Shown here: positions 17,366-26,738 of the stretch, in pieces
How the letters are laid out: every line of letters begins with the position of its first letter
Position numbering within the stretch: position 1 is the first letter of the stretch
Source of the DNA: Kofleriaceae bacterium
GTDB lineage: Bacteria; Myxococcota_A; Polyangia; Haliangiales; Haliangiaceae
Length of the DNA: 64,000 nt
Reading direction: 5' to 3'
Assembly: GCA_018058095.1 (NCBI GenBank)
Contig: JAGPCO010000017.1
Location: forward strand, 1-64,000
Translations under genes and position numbers: made by a program
Notes under the pieces: generated by a model
Database searches by the model: none
Seen by the model: the letters and a program-made list of their open reading frames with translations, nothing else
What the model was told of the DNA's origin: nothing

Positions 17366-17731
17366 ATGAGTACGCTTGCCGTGGTGGAGGAAATCCTGCG
17401 CGAGACCGCCATTCCGATGTCGGTCCGAGAGATCGTCGAGCGCGCCGGAGCCCGATTGCCGAGCAAGTCGCGTACTCCTGACACCGTGGTGGCGCGTGAC
17501 CTGTCGATGGACATCAAGAAGCGGGGCGAGGCGTCGCTCTTCGTGCGGACCTCGCCGGGCCGCTACTCGCTGCGCGCCCTGATGGCCGCGCCGGCGCCGA
17601 CCCCGCTGCTGGCCCAGCTCCGCGCTGGCGATCGGGCGCCCATGCCGGCGCGCCGCGCCAGCTCGACCCCGCCCGGCGCCAGCAGCGAGCGCGAGGGCGT
17701 CGCCGCCGCGCTGGCCCGCTCCGAGTCGTAG
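17366..17731 (+). CDS. HARE-HTH domain protein
   Basis: A 121-residue protein with an N-terminal HARE-HTH winged helix (about residues 3-72): LAVVEEILRETAIPMSVREI, then TPDTVVARDLSMDIKKRG and FVRTSPGRYSLR. This domain occurs in ASXL proteins, RNA polymerase delta subunits and restriction-associated proteins, and is thought to bind DNA, possibly sensing its modification state. The C-terminal 45 residues are a low-complexity Ala/Pro/Arg tail. The ATG at 17366 has GGGAGG ten bases upstream; TAGGAT at 17322 could be the -10 box. No restriction or methylase gene is adjacent. Confidence 0.78.
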   Translation: MSTLAVVEEILRETAIPMSVREIVERAGARLPSKSRTPDTVVARDLSMDIKKRGEASLFVRTSPGRYSLRALMAAPAPTPLLAQLRAGDRAPMPARRASSTPPGASSEREGVAAALARSES

Positions 17732-17779
17732 CGACCGCGCCGCGCCGGGGCCCCGGCGCCACCACGACGGCGAGGATCC

Positions 17780-18286
17780 ATGATCTATCGCGGCAACACC
17801 GCCGATCACGACTGGGCGGCCCACCTGGGCGCCGAGGTCTACGCGTCGCTCGGGAACTACGCCCAGATCCTGTCGGCCTGGCTCGATCAGCCCGGGGTGT
17901 CGCTGTGGATCGAGGGCAGGGCCGAGGGCGACCGCCGCGGCCTGGCCATGCTCGGCTACGTCGCCGACGAGGCCGGGCAAGTGGTGGCCGACCTGCTCGC
18001 GCTCGCGGTCGAGCCGGCCTGGCAGCGCCGCGGCATCGGCGGCGCGCTCCTGGCGCACGTCATCCGGGTCGCCGAGCGGTCGGCCGGCGCGCTCGGGGTG
18101 GAGCGCCTCGGCCTGACCGTGGTGCACGACAACTGGGTCGGCCGGCGCATGTACGAGCGGGCCGGCTTCGTCGTCGCCGACGCCGAGGTCGGCAGCTACG
18201 CCGGCGGTCAGCGCGCCGTCCACATGGTGCGGCCGCTGCGCGCGGACGGCGCCGCCTGGCCGCGGACCCTGACGGCGCGGCCCTAG
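17780..18286 (+). CDS. GNAT-family N-acetyltransferase
   Basis: A 168-residue GNAT acetyltransferase. The acetyl-CoA binding motif A is clear: LLALAVEPAWQRRGIGGALL (residues about 74-93, with RRGIGG as the pyrophosphate loop), followed by LTVVHDNWVGRRMYERAGF for motif B. The acceptor is unknown. It ends in a TAG that belongs to a composite hairpin/hexamer element. A 48-base gap separates it from the HARE-HTH gene, so the two may be cotranscribed. Confidence 0.83.
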   Translation: MIYRGNTADHDWAAHLGAEVYASLGNYAQILSAWLDQPGVSLWIEGRAEGDRRGLAMLGYVADEAGQVVADLLALAVEPAWQRRGIGGALLAHVIRVAERSAGALGVERLGLTVVHDNWVGRRMYERAGFVVADAEVGSYAGGQRAVHMVRPLRADGAAWPRTLTARP

Positions 18287-18368
18287 CAGGCCGCTGACAA
18301 ACGCGGCGCAGCCGCGTTTGCAGCGACCTGCCCCGTGCCCGTGCCCGTGCCCGTGCCCGTGCCCGATC
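18283..18368 (+). repeat. Composite hairpin/hexamer element, copy 4
   Basis: CTAGCAGG includes the GNAT stop codon (18284-18286). Then comes CAAACGCGGC-GCA-GCCGCGTTTG, a ten-pair stem, CCTGCCCC, five GTGCCC hexamers (18335-18364) and GATC. It faces copy 5 at 18797 across a broken transposase. Confidence 0.88.
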
Positions 18369-18375
18369 TGGGCGG

Positions 18376-18498
18376 TCAGGCTCCGAGCATGGCGACGACC
18401 CGCTCGAGCAACGCGAGCGCGGGCGCCAGGACGGAGGCGGCGACGGCCTGGCGGCGGTCGAGGATGTCGAGGATCGCCGCAGTCTCGGTCGCAGCTGT
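18376..18498 (-). pseudogene. Possible truncated 3' gene end
   Basis: On the minus strand a coding-like stretch (TETAAILDILDRRQ, then ALALLERVVAMLGA and TGA at 18378-18376) abuts the transposase remnant. It may be the C-terminus of a gene cut by insertion or deletion. Only 40 codons remain and the call rests on amino-acid composition alone. Confidence 0.25.
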
Positions 18499-18752
18499 CG
18501 TACATGGGCCACGCCCTGGTCAAAAACCGACATGGCCTGCTCGTCGACCTGCAGGTCAGTCCGGCGACAGGTTTCAGCCAGGAGGTCCGCAAACGCATCG
18601 AGCAGGTCTTTGGGTGGGCCAAGACCGTCGCCGGATTCCGGCGCACGCGCGCTACCGCGGCCAAAAGGCGCACGCAGTTCGTGGCGCATCTGGTTGGCGC
18701 CGCCTACAACCTGCTGCGCGTCGCTCGGTTGCGGTTGCCAGCTGCCACATAG
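18498..18752 (+). pseudogene. IS5-group transposase remnant, internally deleted
   Basis: The 84 codons before the TAG at 18750 read SYMGHALVKNRHGLLVD, then SPATG fused directly to VRKRIEQVFGWAKTVAGFRR and AAYNLLRVARL. The first block is the central part of an IS5-type DDE transposase. The second is its C-terminal segment, with the conserved Glu in KRIEQVFGW. The 60-100 residues normally between them, which carry the second catalytic Asp, are missing, as is the N-terminal third. It cannot be active. No terminal inverted repeats are identifiable; the remnant is bracketed by inverted composite repeats at 18283 and 18797. Confidence 0.8.
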
Positions 18753-18796
18753 AGACCGCCAAGGTGCCGGGCGGTCGCGGCGGGCACCGCCCGAGC

Positions 18797-18886
18797 GATC
18801 GGGCACGGGCACGGGCACGGGCACGGGCACGGGGCAGGGCGCGAGAAACGCCGCTGCGCGGCGTTTCTCAGCACCCTGATGCCCTG

Positions 18887-18890
<4 letters not shown>
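18797..18890 (-). repeat. Composite hairpin/hexamer element, copy 5
   Basis: On the minus strand: CTAGCAGG including the stop codon of the UbiB-like kinase, a 12-pair stem GAGAAACGCCGC with its complement around a three-base loop, CCTGCCCC, five GTGCCC hexamers (18830-18801) and GATC. The outer arms GCAGGGC and GCCCTGC also pair, so the hairpin can extend to the base of the hexamer array. Confidence 0.88.
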
Positions 18891-20284
<1,394 letters not shown>

Positions 20285-20293
20285 GCAGCGTCG

Positions 20294-20299
20294 ATGGTA
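20294..20299 (-). promoter_or_regulatory. Putative -10 box of the UbiB-like gene
   Basis: TACCAT on the minus strand, nine bases before the ATG; no Shine-Dalgarno is present between them, fitting a very short leader. Confidence 0.45.
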
Positions 20300-20648
20300 G
20301 CAGGTAGTCGGGTCGGCTCCTCGTCGCGTTGGCCGTGACCTCGCGCGCGCCCCATCGACACGACGTCCACGGCGCGCCCCGACCTCGCCGGTGTGGGGGC
20401 TCGACGTCGACCTCCACCAGGGCGCTGACCTGGACGGCGTGGTGAACGGCGCGATGGATAGCGGTGCCGCCCCGGCGGGTGACCCGGGCCGCCACCGGCC
20501 GCGAGGCCACCGTTGCGCGGTGCCGAGTCCGATTCAGGACCCGGTCAGGCCCCGGGATCTGCACCTGGTTGTCAGGGGCGACTGGTAGGGATCTCCGCGT
20601 CCAACGAGGTGCGGCTGGCGGCCAGGTCCCAGGGCGTAAGTAGGCCTG

Positions 20649-20677
20649 TTTACAGGTCCATACCCCCCAGGGATAGT
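20649..20677 (+). promoter_or_regulatory. Putative promoter of the RHH-like gene
   Basis: TTTACA, 17 bases, GATAGT. The -35 box lies inside the palindrome CCTGT-TT-ACAGG (20645-20656), which could be an operator. A second candidate -10, TAGCGT (20705-20710), is closer to the start. The rest of 20300-20645 shows no gene. Confidence 0.35.
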
Positions 20678-20721
20678 AGGTTCAACTTGACCGTACCCCA
20701 CTGGTAGCGTAAGGAAACATC

Positions 20722-21159
20722 ATGGCGAAGAAGCAGACTCGGCGGAGCATCAGTGTCAGCCGCGGCACGTACGAGCGCCTCAAGGCGTTCTGCGAGACCA
20801 ACAACATCTCGATGAGCCAGTTCGTCGAGACCCGGGTTGGCGACTTCCTCGGCGAGGGTGCGGGTGGGGTCGTGACCCTGTCGGCGCCGCCGCCGCGCGC
20901 CTCGTCGCCGACCCGCGAGGCGCCTCGTCAGGCCGCTCCGGCGCGGACCGTCCCCGCCGCGGCGCCCCGCGCCAGCACGCCGGCCCCGGCGCAGGCGGCC
21001 GCTGCGCCAGCGCCGGCCCCGGTCGCCAAGGTGGTGCCGATGACCTCGGCCGCGGCCCGCTACGCGGTGGAGCCGCCCCCGCCGGTGATCAGCAAGCGGG
21101 AGGAGCAGCCCGCGCCGGCGCCGGCCATGAAGACCGCCGACCAGATCTTCACGTTCTGA
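20722..21159 (+). CDS. Ribbon-helix-helix-like protein with Pro/Ala-rich tail
   Basis: A 145-residue protein. Its first 45 residues, RRSISVSRGTYERLKAFCET and ISMSQFVETRVGDFL, look like a ribbon-helix-helix DNA-binding domain (a short beta strand, then two helices). Residues 50-125 are an Ala/Pro-rich disordered tail, and the last ten residues, MKTADQIFTF, look like a distinct short terminal motif that could dock a partner. AAGGAAAC six bases before ATG is a clear ribosome site. RHH proteins are often antitoxins, but no toxin gene is adjacent, so a stand-alone regulator or nucleoid protein is more likely. Confidence 0.65.
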   Translation: MAKKQTRRSISVSRGTYERLKAFCETNNISMSQFVETRVGDFLGEGAGGVVTLSAPPPRASSPTREAPRQAAPARTVPAAAPRASTPAPAQAAAAPAPAPVAKVVPMTSAAARYAVEPPPPVISKREEQPAPAPAMKTADQIFTF

Positions 21160-21214
21160 CCTGCGCCTCGGCCGGCCTGCAGCTGGCCGTCGTCGCACCG
21201 CCGAGACCTTGATC

Positions 21215-21284
21215 CCGCCGCGCCGCCCGGCGTGGCCGCCGCCGCGCCGCCTGGCGTGGCCGCCCGCCGCGCCGCCCGGCCGTG
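21215..21284. repeat. Three copies of a 24-25 base GC-rich repeat
   Basis: CCGCCGCGCCGCC(C/T)GGCGTG recurs at 21215, 21239 and 21264 in the space after the RHH-like gene. Not in a recognised coding frame. Confidence 0.7.
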
Positions 21285-21289
21285 TGCCG

Positions 21290-21323
21290 AAAAAGGAGAA
21301 GGGCCCCCTCGCGGAGGCCCTTC
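21290..21323 (-). terminator. Intrinsic terminator on the minus strand
   Basis: GAAGGGCC (21323-21316) pairs with GGCCCTTC (21305-21298) around a ten-base loop that can pair further as CC-GCGA-GG, followed by TCCTTTTT. The U-tract makes it a good factor-independent terminator for leftward transcription. The only leftward candidate upstream is the micro-ORF at 21444. Confidence 0.7.
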
Positions 21324-21402
21324 GGGTGGCAACCAGGTCACCCGCCGCCACAGACGCGTGAGCGCCAGGAGCGGACGAGGGGCATGGCCGCCGGAAGAGG
21401 CG

Positions 21403-21444
21403 CTAGCTGCGCTCCTCCTGGTTGTTGCTCGGGCGTTTATGCAT
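21403..21444 (-). CDS. Candidate micropeptide gene (13 codons)
   Basis: ATG at 21444-21442 encodes MHKRPSNNQEERS and stops at TAG (21405-21403). GGGGAGG lies ten bases before the ATG, a strong ribosome site in the correct place. About 80 bases after the stop lies an intrinsic terminator (21323-21290), so the unit looks like a short independent transcript opposite queF. The frame is also open upstream (an ATG 26 codons earlier lacks a ribosome site). The peptide is hydrophilic with no signal or membrane segment. It may be a leader peptide, a stand-alone micropeptide or chance. Confidence 0.4.
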   Translation of the reverse strand: MHKRPSNNQEERS

Positions 21445-21712
21445 GTCTCGCTTCCTCCCCTGGCATGGCCAGAGCCCAGCGTATGGCCCGCTGATGAGCG
21501 GCACCCACACCTGGACCTTCATGATGGGCGCTACGGCCCGTGGCGAAGGTCACCGCTCACGTTTCCTCATGGTCATCGCGTGGTGACTCGGCGACGTGGG
21601 TCGCAGCTCGATCGTAGCAGCCCCGCTCGCCGCGGCCCACCGTTTTTCCAGCGGCGTGCTGGCCCGCGCCGATGGTTGCCGTCGCCTGCCAGACGGGCTA
21701 CCAACCGGCCCG

Positions 21713-22066
21713 ATGCCGAGCAAGCCGCAGAAGACGCTGGACACCTTCCCCAACCCGCGGGTGGGCCGCGACTACACCATCCTGTTCGACTGCCCCGAGT
21801 TCACCTGCCTGTGCCCGGTGACCGGGCAGCCCGACTTCGCGACGATCACCATCTCCTACACGCCCGGCGCGACCTGCGTCGAGCTCAAGTCGCTCAAGCT
21901 GTACCTGTGGAGCTACCGCGACGAGGGCGCGTTCCACGAGGCGGTGACCAACCAGATCCACGATGACCTGGTCCGGGCCATCGCCCCGGCGCGGATCAGC
22001 GTGACCGGCAAGTTCTGGGTCCGCGGCGGCATCACCACCACCGTCACCGTCGAGTCGAAGGCGTAG
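21713..22066 (+). CDS. queF: NADPH-dependent 7-cyano-7-deazaguanine reductase
   Basis: A 117-residue type I QueF, which reduces preQ0 to preQ1 in queuosine synthesis. The catalytic Cys lies in [11 protein letters not shown], and the QueF signature is [20 protein letters not shown], which binds NADPH and contains the substrate Glu. FWVRGGI near the end is also typical. The ATG at 21713 gives the normal length; no ribosome site is obvious. No queC, queD or queE is in the window. The TAG stop belongs to a composite repeat. The neighbouring MiaE and HisS are other tRNA-related genes in this segment but are not linked in an operon. Confidence 0.93.
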   Translation: MPSKPQKTLDTFPNPRVGRDYTILFDCPEFTCLCPVTGQPDFATITISYTPGATCVELKSLKLYLWSYRDEGAFHEAVTNQIHDDLVRAIAPARISVTGKFWVRGGITTTVTVESKA

Positions 22067-22158
22067 CAGGGTGCCGAGAAACGCCGCAGGCGTTTCGAAG
22101 CCACCCTGCCCCGTGCCCGTGCCCGTGCCCGTGCCCGTGCCCGTGCCCGTGCCCGATC
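22064..22158 (+). repeat. Composite hairpin/hexamer element, copy 6
   Basis: TAGCAGG begins with the queF stop codon. GCAGGGTG pairs with CACCCTGC at the base, and GAAACGCC-GCA-GGCGTTTC forms the top; then CCC, seven GTGCCC hexamers (22113-22154) and GATC (22155-22158). The base pairs differ from copies 2 and 4 but still match, a sign that the stem is conserved. Confidence 0.88.
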
Positions 22159-22173
22159 AGGGCCTCTGCGAGC

Positions 22174-22229
22174 CATCGGGCACGGGGCAGGGGGGCGAAA
22201 CCTCTGCGGCGGTGCTCCGCGCTCTGCTA
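22174..22229 (-). repeat. Composite hairpin/hexamer element, copy 7 (degenerate)
   Basis: On the minus strand, TAGCAGAG starts with the stop codon of the NTPase gene, followed by a decayed hairpin, CCTGCCCC and a single GTGCCC. It faces copy 6, so the two convergent genes end in an inverted pair. Confidence 0.65.
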
Positions 22230-25200
22230 CGGCACGAGCTGCTGCATGAACGTGATGCCGTCGGCGCGGCCCTCGATGAGGCCGAGCGCCAGGCGCGCGC
22301 TCCAGCGGGCCAGCGGCGGCCCTCCCTCGGCGACCTTGGTCAACGTCGCCTCGGCCGCGGTCTTGCCAGCGTCGGTGCGGGCCAGCATGAGGAAGGCGGC
22401 GGTCAGGCACAGCCGCCGCATGGCGTTGCGCTCCGCCCCGCGCAGCGCCCGGGCCAGCTGTTGTGGCTCGATGACCTTGGCGTAGGCGGCGGCCAGGCTG
22501 GGCAACATGGCGACGCGCACGTCGTGTGAGGGGTCGACCAGCAGGGGCTCGAGCAGCTGCACCGCCAGCGCGGCGTCGTGCTCGACCAGGCCGATGGCGG
22601 CGGCCGCGGCCTGAGCGCGCGAGCGCTCGGTGCGCGACGCCAGCGACTGCGACAGGCGCGCCAGCACGACCTCCTTGGGGGCCAGGCGGGCGACCGAGGT
22701 CAGCGCCAGCTGGGCCAGGTCGGGGTCGGCGTCGCGCACGCCGAGGTCGAGCGCCCGCTCGAGCGCGGCGGCGTCGAGCTTGTCCTTGTGCTTGGCCAGG
22801 CGCTCGAGCGCGGCCCGGCGCACGGTGGCGTCGCTGTCGGTCAGGGCCGAGCTCAGCGTCGACGCCGCCTTGCCGGGGATGTCGAGCGCGGCGTCGATGG
22901 CCTCGACCCGGACCAGCGGCGACGGATCGGCCACCGCGACCGCGACCAGCTCGGCCGCGCTCGGGATGTTGCGGGCCGCGCGCAGGAGGCCCAGCTTCTC
23001 GGCCTCGTCGGCTCGCTCGAACGCGCGCGCCATGGCCGCGCCGGCCTGCTTGGGCGCGGCGGCGCCGAGGTTGGTCAGCGCGCGGGCGGCGATGAGGCGG
23101 ACGTCGCGATCGGCGTCCTCGACCAGCGGCAGCAGGCCCTCGGCGACCTGGGTCGGCGGCTTGCCATCCCCGCCGGCGCTCATGGCCAGGATGCGGGCCG
23201 CCTCGGCGCGGATGCCGCCGTCGGGGTCGCGCACCAGGCGGACCGCGACCGGCACGCCGTTCTTGGCCGGCTCGGGCCCGTCGGCGACGCAGCGGATGAG
23301 CTGGCGCCGGACGTCGGTCGACGGGTCGTCGGCCATCCGCGGCAACATGGCGCGGGCCTCGCGCGAGCCGGCGTTGGCGGCGTCGCACAGGCCCTCGAGC
23401 CCGATCGGGTGCAGGGCCGGGTCCTCCGGGCTACGCGCCGCCGCGACCAGGCGGTCGAACACCGGGCCCGGGCGCTTGCGCGCCATGCGGGCGTAGATGC
23501 GCGCCGCCTCGCGGCGTGGCTTGCCCTTCTGCTTCCACAGCTGGCCGATGCCGTCGACGGCGACGTTGACCGAGGCACCCGCGTCGGCGGTGACCGCCAG
23601 GCCCTCGGCGGCGCCGATGGCGACCGCGAACGCCTCGATCTTGATCATCTTGATGAGCGGGTCCTGCGCGACCCGGCCCAGCTTGCCGTAGGCGGTGGCG
23701 GCGGCGGCCCGGACCGACGCGTTGGGGTCGCGGATGAGCTTGCCGAGGGCGGCCTCGGCCTCGGCCTGGTGGCTCTTGACCAGCTCGCCCCACGCCAGCG
23801 CCGCCGCCTCCCGCATCGACTTGCCGGCCTTGCTGTCGCCCAGCAGCGTGCCGAGGTCGGCCAGGGCGCGGTCGGGCGCGACCCGCGCGTACAGCGGCAG
23901 CGCCGCCGCCTTGACCGCCTCCGAGCGCGATCCGAACGCGCCGCGGGCGGCCTCGTCGAGCCCGGGCGTCGGCGCCTCGGCCTCGCGCAGCAGCTCGATG
24001 GCGAAGATGCGGGCGTCGGACGAGGCCCGCTCCTCCTGCATCAGCTCCATGAGCGCCTTCTGGGTGTCGGCCGCGTTGTCGCCCAGGGCCCGGCGCAGGC
24101 GGCCCTTGGCCCGGTCCTTGAGCGCGGGCGTGGCGTCGGGGTCGGACAGGACCGCGACCGAGGACGCCGCGGACGGCGCTTCGTCGGTCGTCGCCGCCGA
24201 CACCTCGACCAGCAGCTCGCGCCGGGCCGACGGATCGGGGTCCTTGCCGAGCGCCGCCGCGAACAGCGCCCGGGCCCGCTCGGCGCCCAGGCCGCGCACG
24301 GCGCCGAAGGCGATCCGGCGCAGCTCGGGATCCTTGCCGGTCAGGGCCTTGGTCAGCGTCTCCTTGTAGATCTCCGGCCGGCGCTGGGCCGCGGCCCCGG
24401 CGACCGCGACGGCCGCGCGCTGGACCGCGGGCGAGGGCGTCGCCAGGGCCGACTCGACCAGCGCGATCTCGACCGGGGTGCCGCGCGCGATCGGGCGCAG
24501 GGCGATGAGCAGCTCGGTCAGCGGATCCGGCGAGGTCCCGGCCCGCGCCGCCTTGCCGAGCGCCTCGACCGCCTTCTCGCTGCCGGAGGTCGCGTACTCG
24601 GTCAGCCCGGCCAGCTGCGGCTCCATGATCGACGGCAGCCGCTTGTCCCACCCCGACAGGTCCCCGCCGAGATCGTGGTCGCTGATCTTCTTCCACGCCT
24701 CGGGCGCGATCATCGCCCGCGACAGGCCCGGGTCGGCCACCACGTCGCCGAAGCCCGGGCTGGCTGGCATCCAGTGGAACGCCGACAGGCCGGCCCGGCC
24801 GGCGCGCAGCACGACGCGGTCGCCCCCGGGGCCTGGCTCGAGGTCGTAGTACGCGCGCCCGGAGTTGGCCAGGTAGGCAGCGACCAGCACCACCACCGGC
24901 ACCGCGGCGACCGCCCCGGCGATGAGCTGGAAGTGCCGGCGCGACCGCGTCACCACCGCCCGCTCCTCGGGGGTCACCGGGGTGATGCCGTCGACCCGCA
25001 GCTGCCACAGCTCGCGCAGGCTCAGGCGCTGGCGCGACACCGTCTTCGAGCCGAGCAGGTCGTAGGCGCGGCGGGCCGCGACCCGGGCCGGCGCGGTCAG
25101 CTCGCGCACCCGGCTGGCCAGGAGCGGGTGGCGCAGCGACCAGCCGCCGTCGAGCTCGACCACCGCGCCGGCGCGCTGCAGCGACTCGAGCGCGCGCTGG

Positions 25201-26141
25201 GCCTCGCCGGCGGCCAGGCCCAGGCGCTGGGCCACGGCCTCGGCGGTCCGTGGTGCGTCGGGCTCGGTCAGCTCGGCGATGACCCGCATCCCGACCCGCT
25301 CGTTGCCGCCGCCCCGGCAGGCCGCCGCCAGCCAGGCCGCGGTCAGCTCGCCGCCGCCGCCGGCCTTCTGCACGCCGGCCAGGTTGCCGATGCGGAGGTC
25401 GCGCAGGGCGATCGCCGCCAGCTGCACCTCGGCCGGCAGCACCGGCTCACCGCGGCCGACCGCGACGACGATGGCCTCGGCCAGCTTGGGATCGGCGGCG
25501 ATGCCCGACAGCGCCAGCACGCGGTCGAGCACGGCGATGGCCTCGCTCGGCGCGAACCGGGCCAGCTCGTAGCGGGCCGACGGTGGGAACAGCGCGCCGG
25601 TGCGGCGCTCGAGCTGCCCGAGCACGTGCATGCGGTCGCTGGCGGCGACGAACAGGAAGCGGGCCCGGCCGCCGCTGCGCGCCACCACCTTGCCGAACAG
25701 CTCGGACAGCTCGGTGACCCGGCGCTCGTCCTGACACACCTCGTCGGCGTCGTCGATGACGAACACGAACTGCTGGCCGGCCACCGCGTTGCTGACGATG
25801 CGGGCCAGGAAGGCGCCGGCGTTCTCGCCGGCCTGCGGCTGCATGCCGAGCGCCGACATGCCGACCGCGAGCGACTGGGTCGGCTGGGTCGGGTCCTCGC
25901 ACAGCACCGCGACCACGCCGTGGTCGCGCAGGTGCGGGATGAGGCCGGCGCGGATGAGCGAGGTCTTGCCGACCCCACACTCCCCGTACAGGAGGCCGGC
26001 GCGGAACCCGTCGGCGGTGACCAGCCGGCTCAGCTCGTCCCGCGCGGTGTCCTGGCCATACAGCACGTCGCGCTCGGCCTCGGTGTACGGGTCGAGGCCA
26101 CGCAAGGGGGAGACCGTGCCCGGATAGGTCGCGACCGCCAC
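22227..26141 (-). CDS. STAND-type NTPase with membrane segment and HEAT repeats
   Basis: A 1304-residue three-part protein. Residues 1-270 form a STAND/AAA-like NTPase resembling the nSTAND1 group: ERDVLYGQD, Walker A GECGVGKTSLIRAG near 51-64 and Walker B FVFVIDDAD near 125-133. Residues 270-400 look like winged-helix subdomains. One membrane segment, about 410-430 (LIAGAVAAVPVVVLVAAYL), separates this from a C-terminal part of roughly 850 residues, whose last 750 or so are HEAT-like repeats (DPNASVRAAAATAYGKLG, DSDATVRRAALERLAKH). A cytoplasmic switch coupled to an envelope-side scaffold is a reasonable inference. STAND proteins serve in signalling or phage defence; no effector is evident. 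GTG at 26141 lies six bases after TATAGT. Confidence 0.8.
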   Translation of the reverse strand: MAVATYPGTVSPLRGLDPYTEAERDVLYGQDTARDELSRLVTADGFRAGLLYGECGVGKTSLIRAGLIPHLRDHGVVAVLCEDPTQPTQSLAVGMSALGMQPQAGENAGAFLARIVSNAVAGQQFVFVIDDADEVCQDERRVTELSELFGKVVARSGGRARFLFVAASDRMHVLGQLERRTGALFPPSARYELARFAPSEAIAVLDRVLALSGIAADPKLAEAIVVAVGRGEPVLPAEVQLAAIALRDLRIGNLAGVQKAGGGGELTAAWLAAACRGGGNERVGMRVIAELTEPDAPRTAEAVAQRLGLAAGEAQRALESLQRAGAVVELDGGWSLRHPLLASRVRELTAPARVAARRAYDLLGSKTVSRQRLSLRELWQLRVDGITPVTPEERAVVTRSRRHFQLIAGAVAAVPVVVLVAAYLANSGRAYYDLEPGPGGDRVVLRAGRAGLSAFHWMPASPGFGDVVADPGLSRAMIAPEAWKKISDHDLGGDLSGWDKRLPSIMEPQLAGLTEYATSGSEKAVEALGKAARAGTSPDPLTELLIALRPIARGTPVEIALVESALATPSPAVQRAAVAVAGAAAQRRPEIYKETLTKALTGKDPELRRIAFGAVRGLGAERARALFAAALGKDPDPSARRELLVEVSAATTDEAPSAASSVAVLSDPDATPALKDRAKGRLRRALGDNAADTQKALMELMQEERASSDARIFAIELLREAEAPTPGLDEAARGAFGSRSEAVKAAALPLYARVAPDRALADLGTLLGDSKAGKSMREAAALAWGELVKSHQAEAEAALGKLIRDPNASVRAAAATAYGKLGRVAQDPLIKMIKIEAFAVAIGAAEGLAVTADAGASVNVAVDGIGQLWKQKGKPRREAARIYARMARKRPGPVFDRLVAAARSPEDPALHPIGLEGLCDAANAGSREARAMLPRMADDPSTDVRRQLIRCVADGPEPAKNGVPVAVRLVRDPDGGIRAEAARILAMSAGGDGKPPTQVAEGLLPLVEDADRDVRLIAARALTNLGAAAPKQAGAAMARAFERADEAEKLGLLRAARNIPSAAELVAVAVADPSPLVRVEAIDAALDIPGKAASTLSSALTDSDATVRRAALERLAKHKDKLDAAALERALDLGVRDADPDLAQLALTSVARLAPKEVVLARLSQSLASRTERSRAQAAAAAIGLVEHDAALAVQLLEPLLVDPSHDVRVAMLPSLAAAYAKVIEPQQLARALRGAERNAMRRLCLTAAFLMLARTDAGKTAAEATLTKVAEGGPPLARWSARLALGLIEGRADGITFMQQLVP

Positions 26142-26147
26142 GGCGGC

Positions 26148-26153
26148 ACTATA
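26148..26153 (-). promoter_or_regulatory. Putative -10 box placing a leaderless start on the NTPase gene
   Basis: TATAGT on the minus strand, then six bases, then GTG. The same sequence and spacing occur before hisS. Confidence 0.6.
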
Positions 26154-26249
26154 ACCCCCGTCGGCGCGCGCAAACCAGCGACGTGCCTGGTGATCGTGTC
26201 GACCGCCGGGGCCCGCCCGGACGACCGAAAGGCAGGGCCCAGCGTGCCG

Positions 26250-26255
26250 TACAGT
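26250..26255 (+). promoter_or_regulatory. Putative -10 box of the small lipoprotein gene
   Basis: TACAGT, six bases, ATG: spacing expected for a transcript starting at the start codon. Confidence 0.5.
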
Positions 26256-26261
26256 CCCGTC

Positions 26262-26729
26262 ATGAGCACCCCCCGGCCGCCATCACGCACGCTCACCGTC
26301 GTCGACTCCCTGGCCCTGGCGCTCGTCGTCGCGATCGCCGCCTGCGGCGGCGACCGAGGCTCTCCGTTCGCCGCCCTGTTCGAGCCGAGCGCGGCGACGC
26401 CAGGGGCGGGCCTGCACGGCGTGTGGGGCGGCTCGATCGGGCCGCTCGAGGTGCGGCTCGAGCTGCGCCCGGATCGCTTCACCTTCGCCAACCGCTGCGG
26501 CGGCCGCGTCGTCGGCGTCAGCGTGGCCGCGGTGATCGACGACGGCAAGCTCGAGGTGCGCGAGACGAAGCAGGCCGGCGACAAGAAGTGCCACGCCGAC
26601 GCCACCGCTGGCTCGCTCCCGCCGTGCGCGCGCGCGCAGGGCGGCGAGGCGTGCTTCGGACACGACGGGCTCCGCCTGGTGCTGCACAACGGCGATGCGC
26701 AGCTCGAGCTGACCAAGGTGCGTGACTGA
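26262..26729 (+). CDS. Small lipoprotein, function unknown
   Basis: A 155-residue protein with a lipoprotein signal (SLALALVVAIAAC, Cys near residue 29), a short linker and a compact beta-rich domain. The domain contains GVWGGSIGPLEVRLELRPDR and a pattern of Cys residues (NRCGG, KKCHAD, PPCARA, EACFGH) that could make two disulfides. I do not recognise the family; the GxWxG and beta-strand pattern is lipocalin-like at best. The coding frame is short but its signal peptide and Cys pattern support it. Divergent from the STAND NTPase, 120 bases away, each with its own short-leader promoter. Confidence 0.65.
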   Translation: MSTPRPPSRTLTVVDSLALALVVAIAACGGDRGSPFAALFEPSAATPGAGLHGVWGGSIGPLEVRLELRPDRFTFANRCGGRVVGVSVAAVIDDGKLEVRETKQAGDKKCHADATAGSLPPCARAQGGEACFGHDGLRLVLHNGDAQLELTKVRD

Positions 26730-26738
26730 CCGGGCCGG

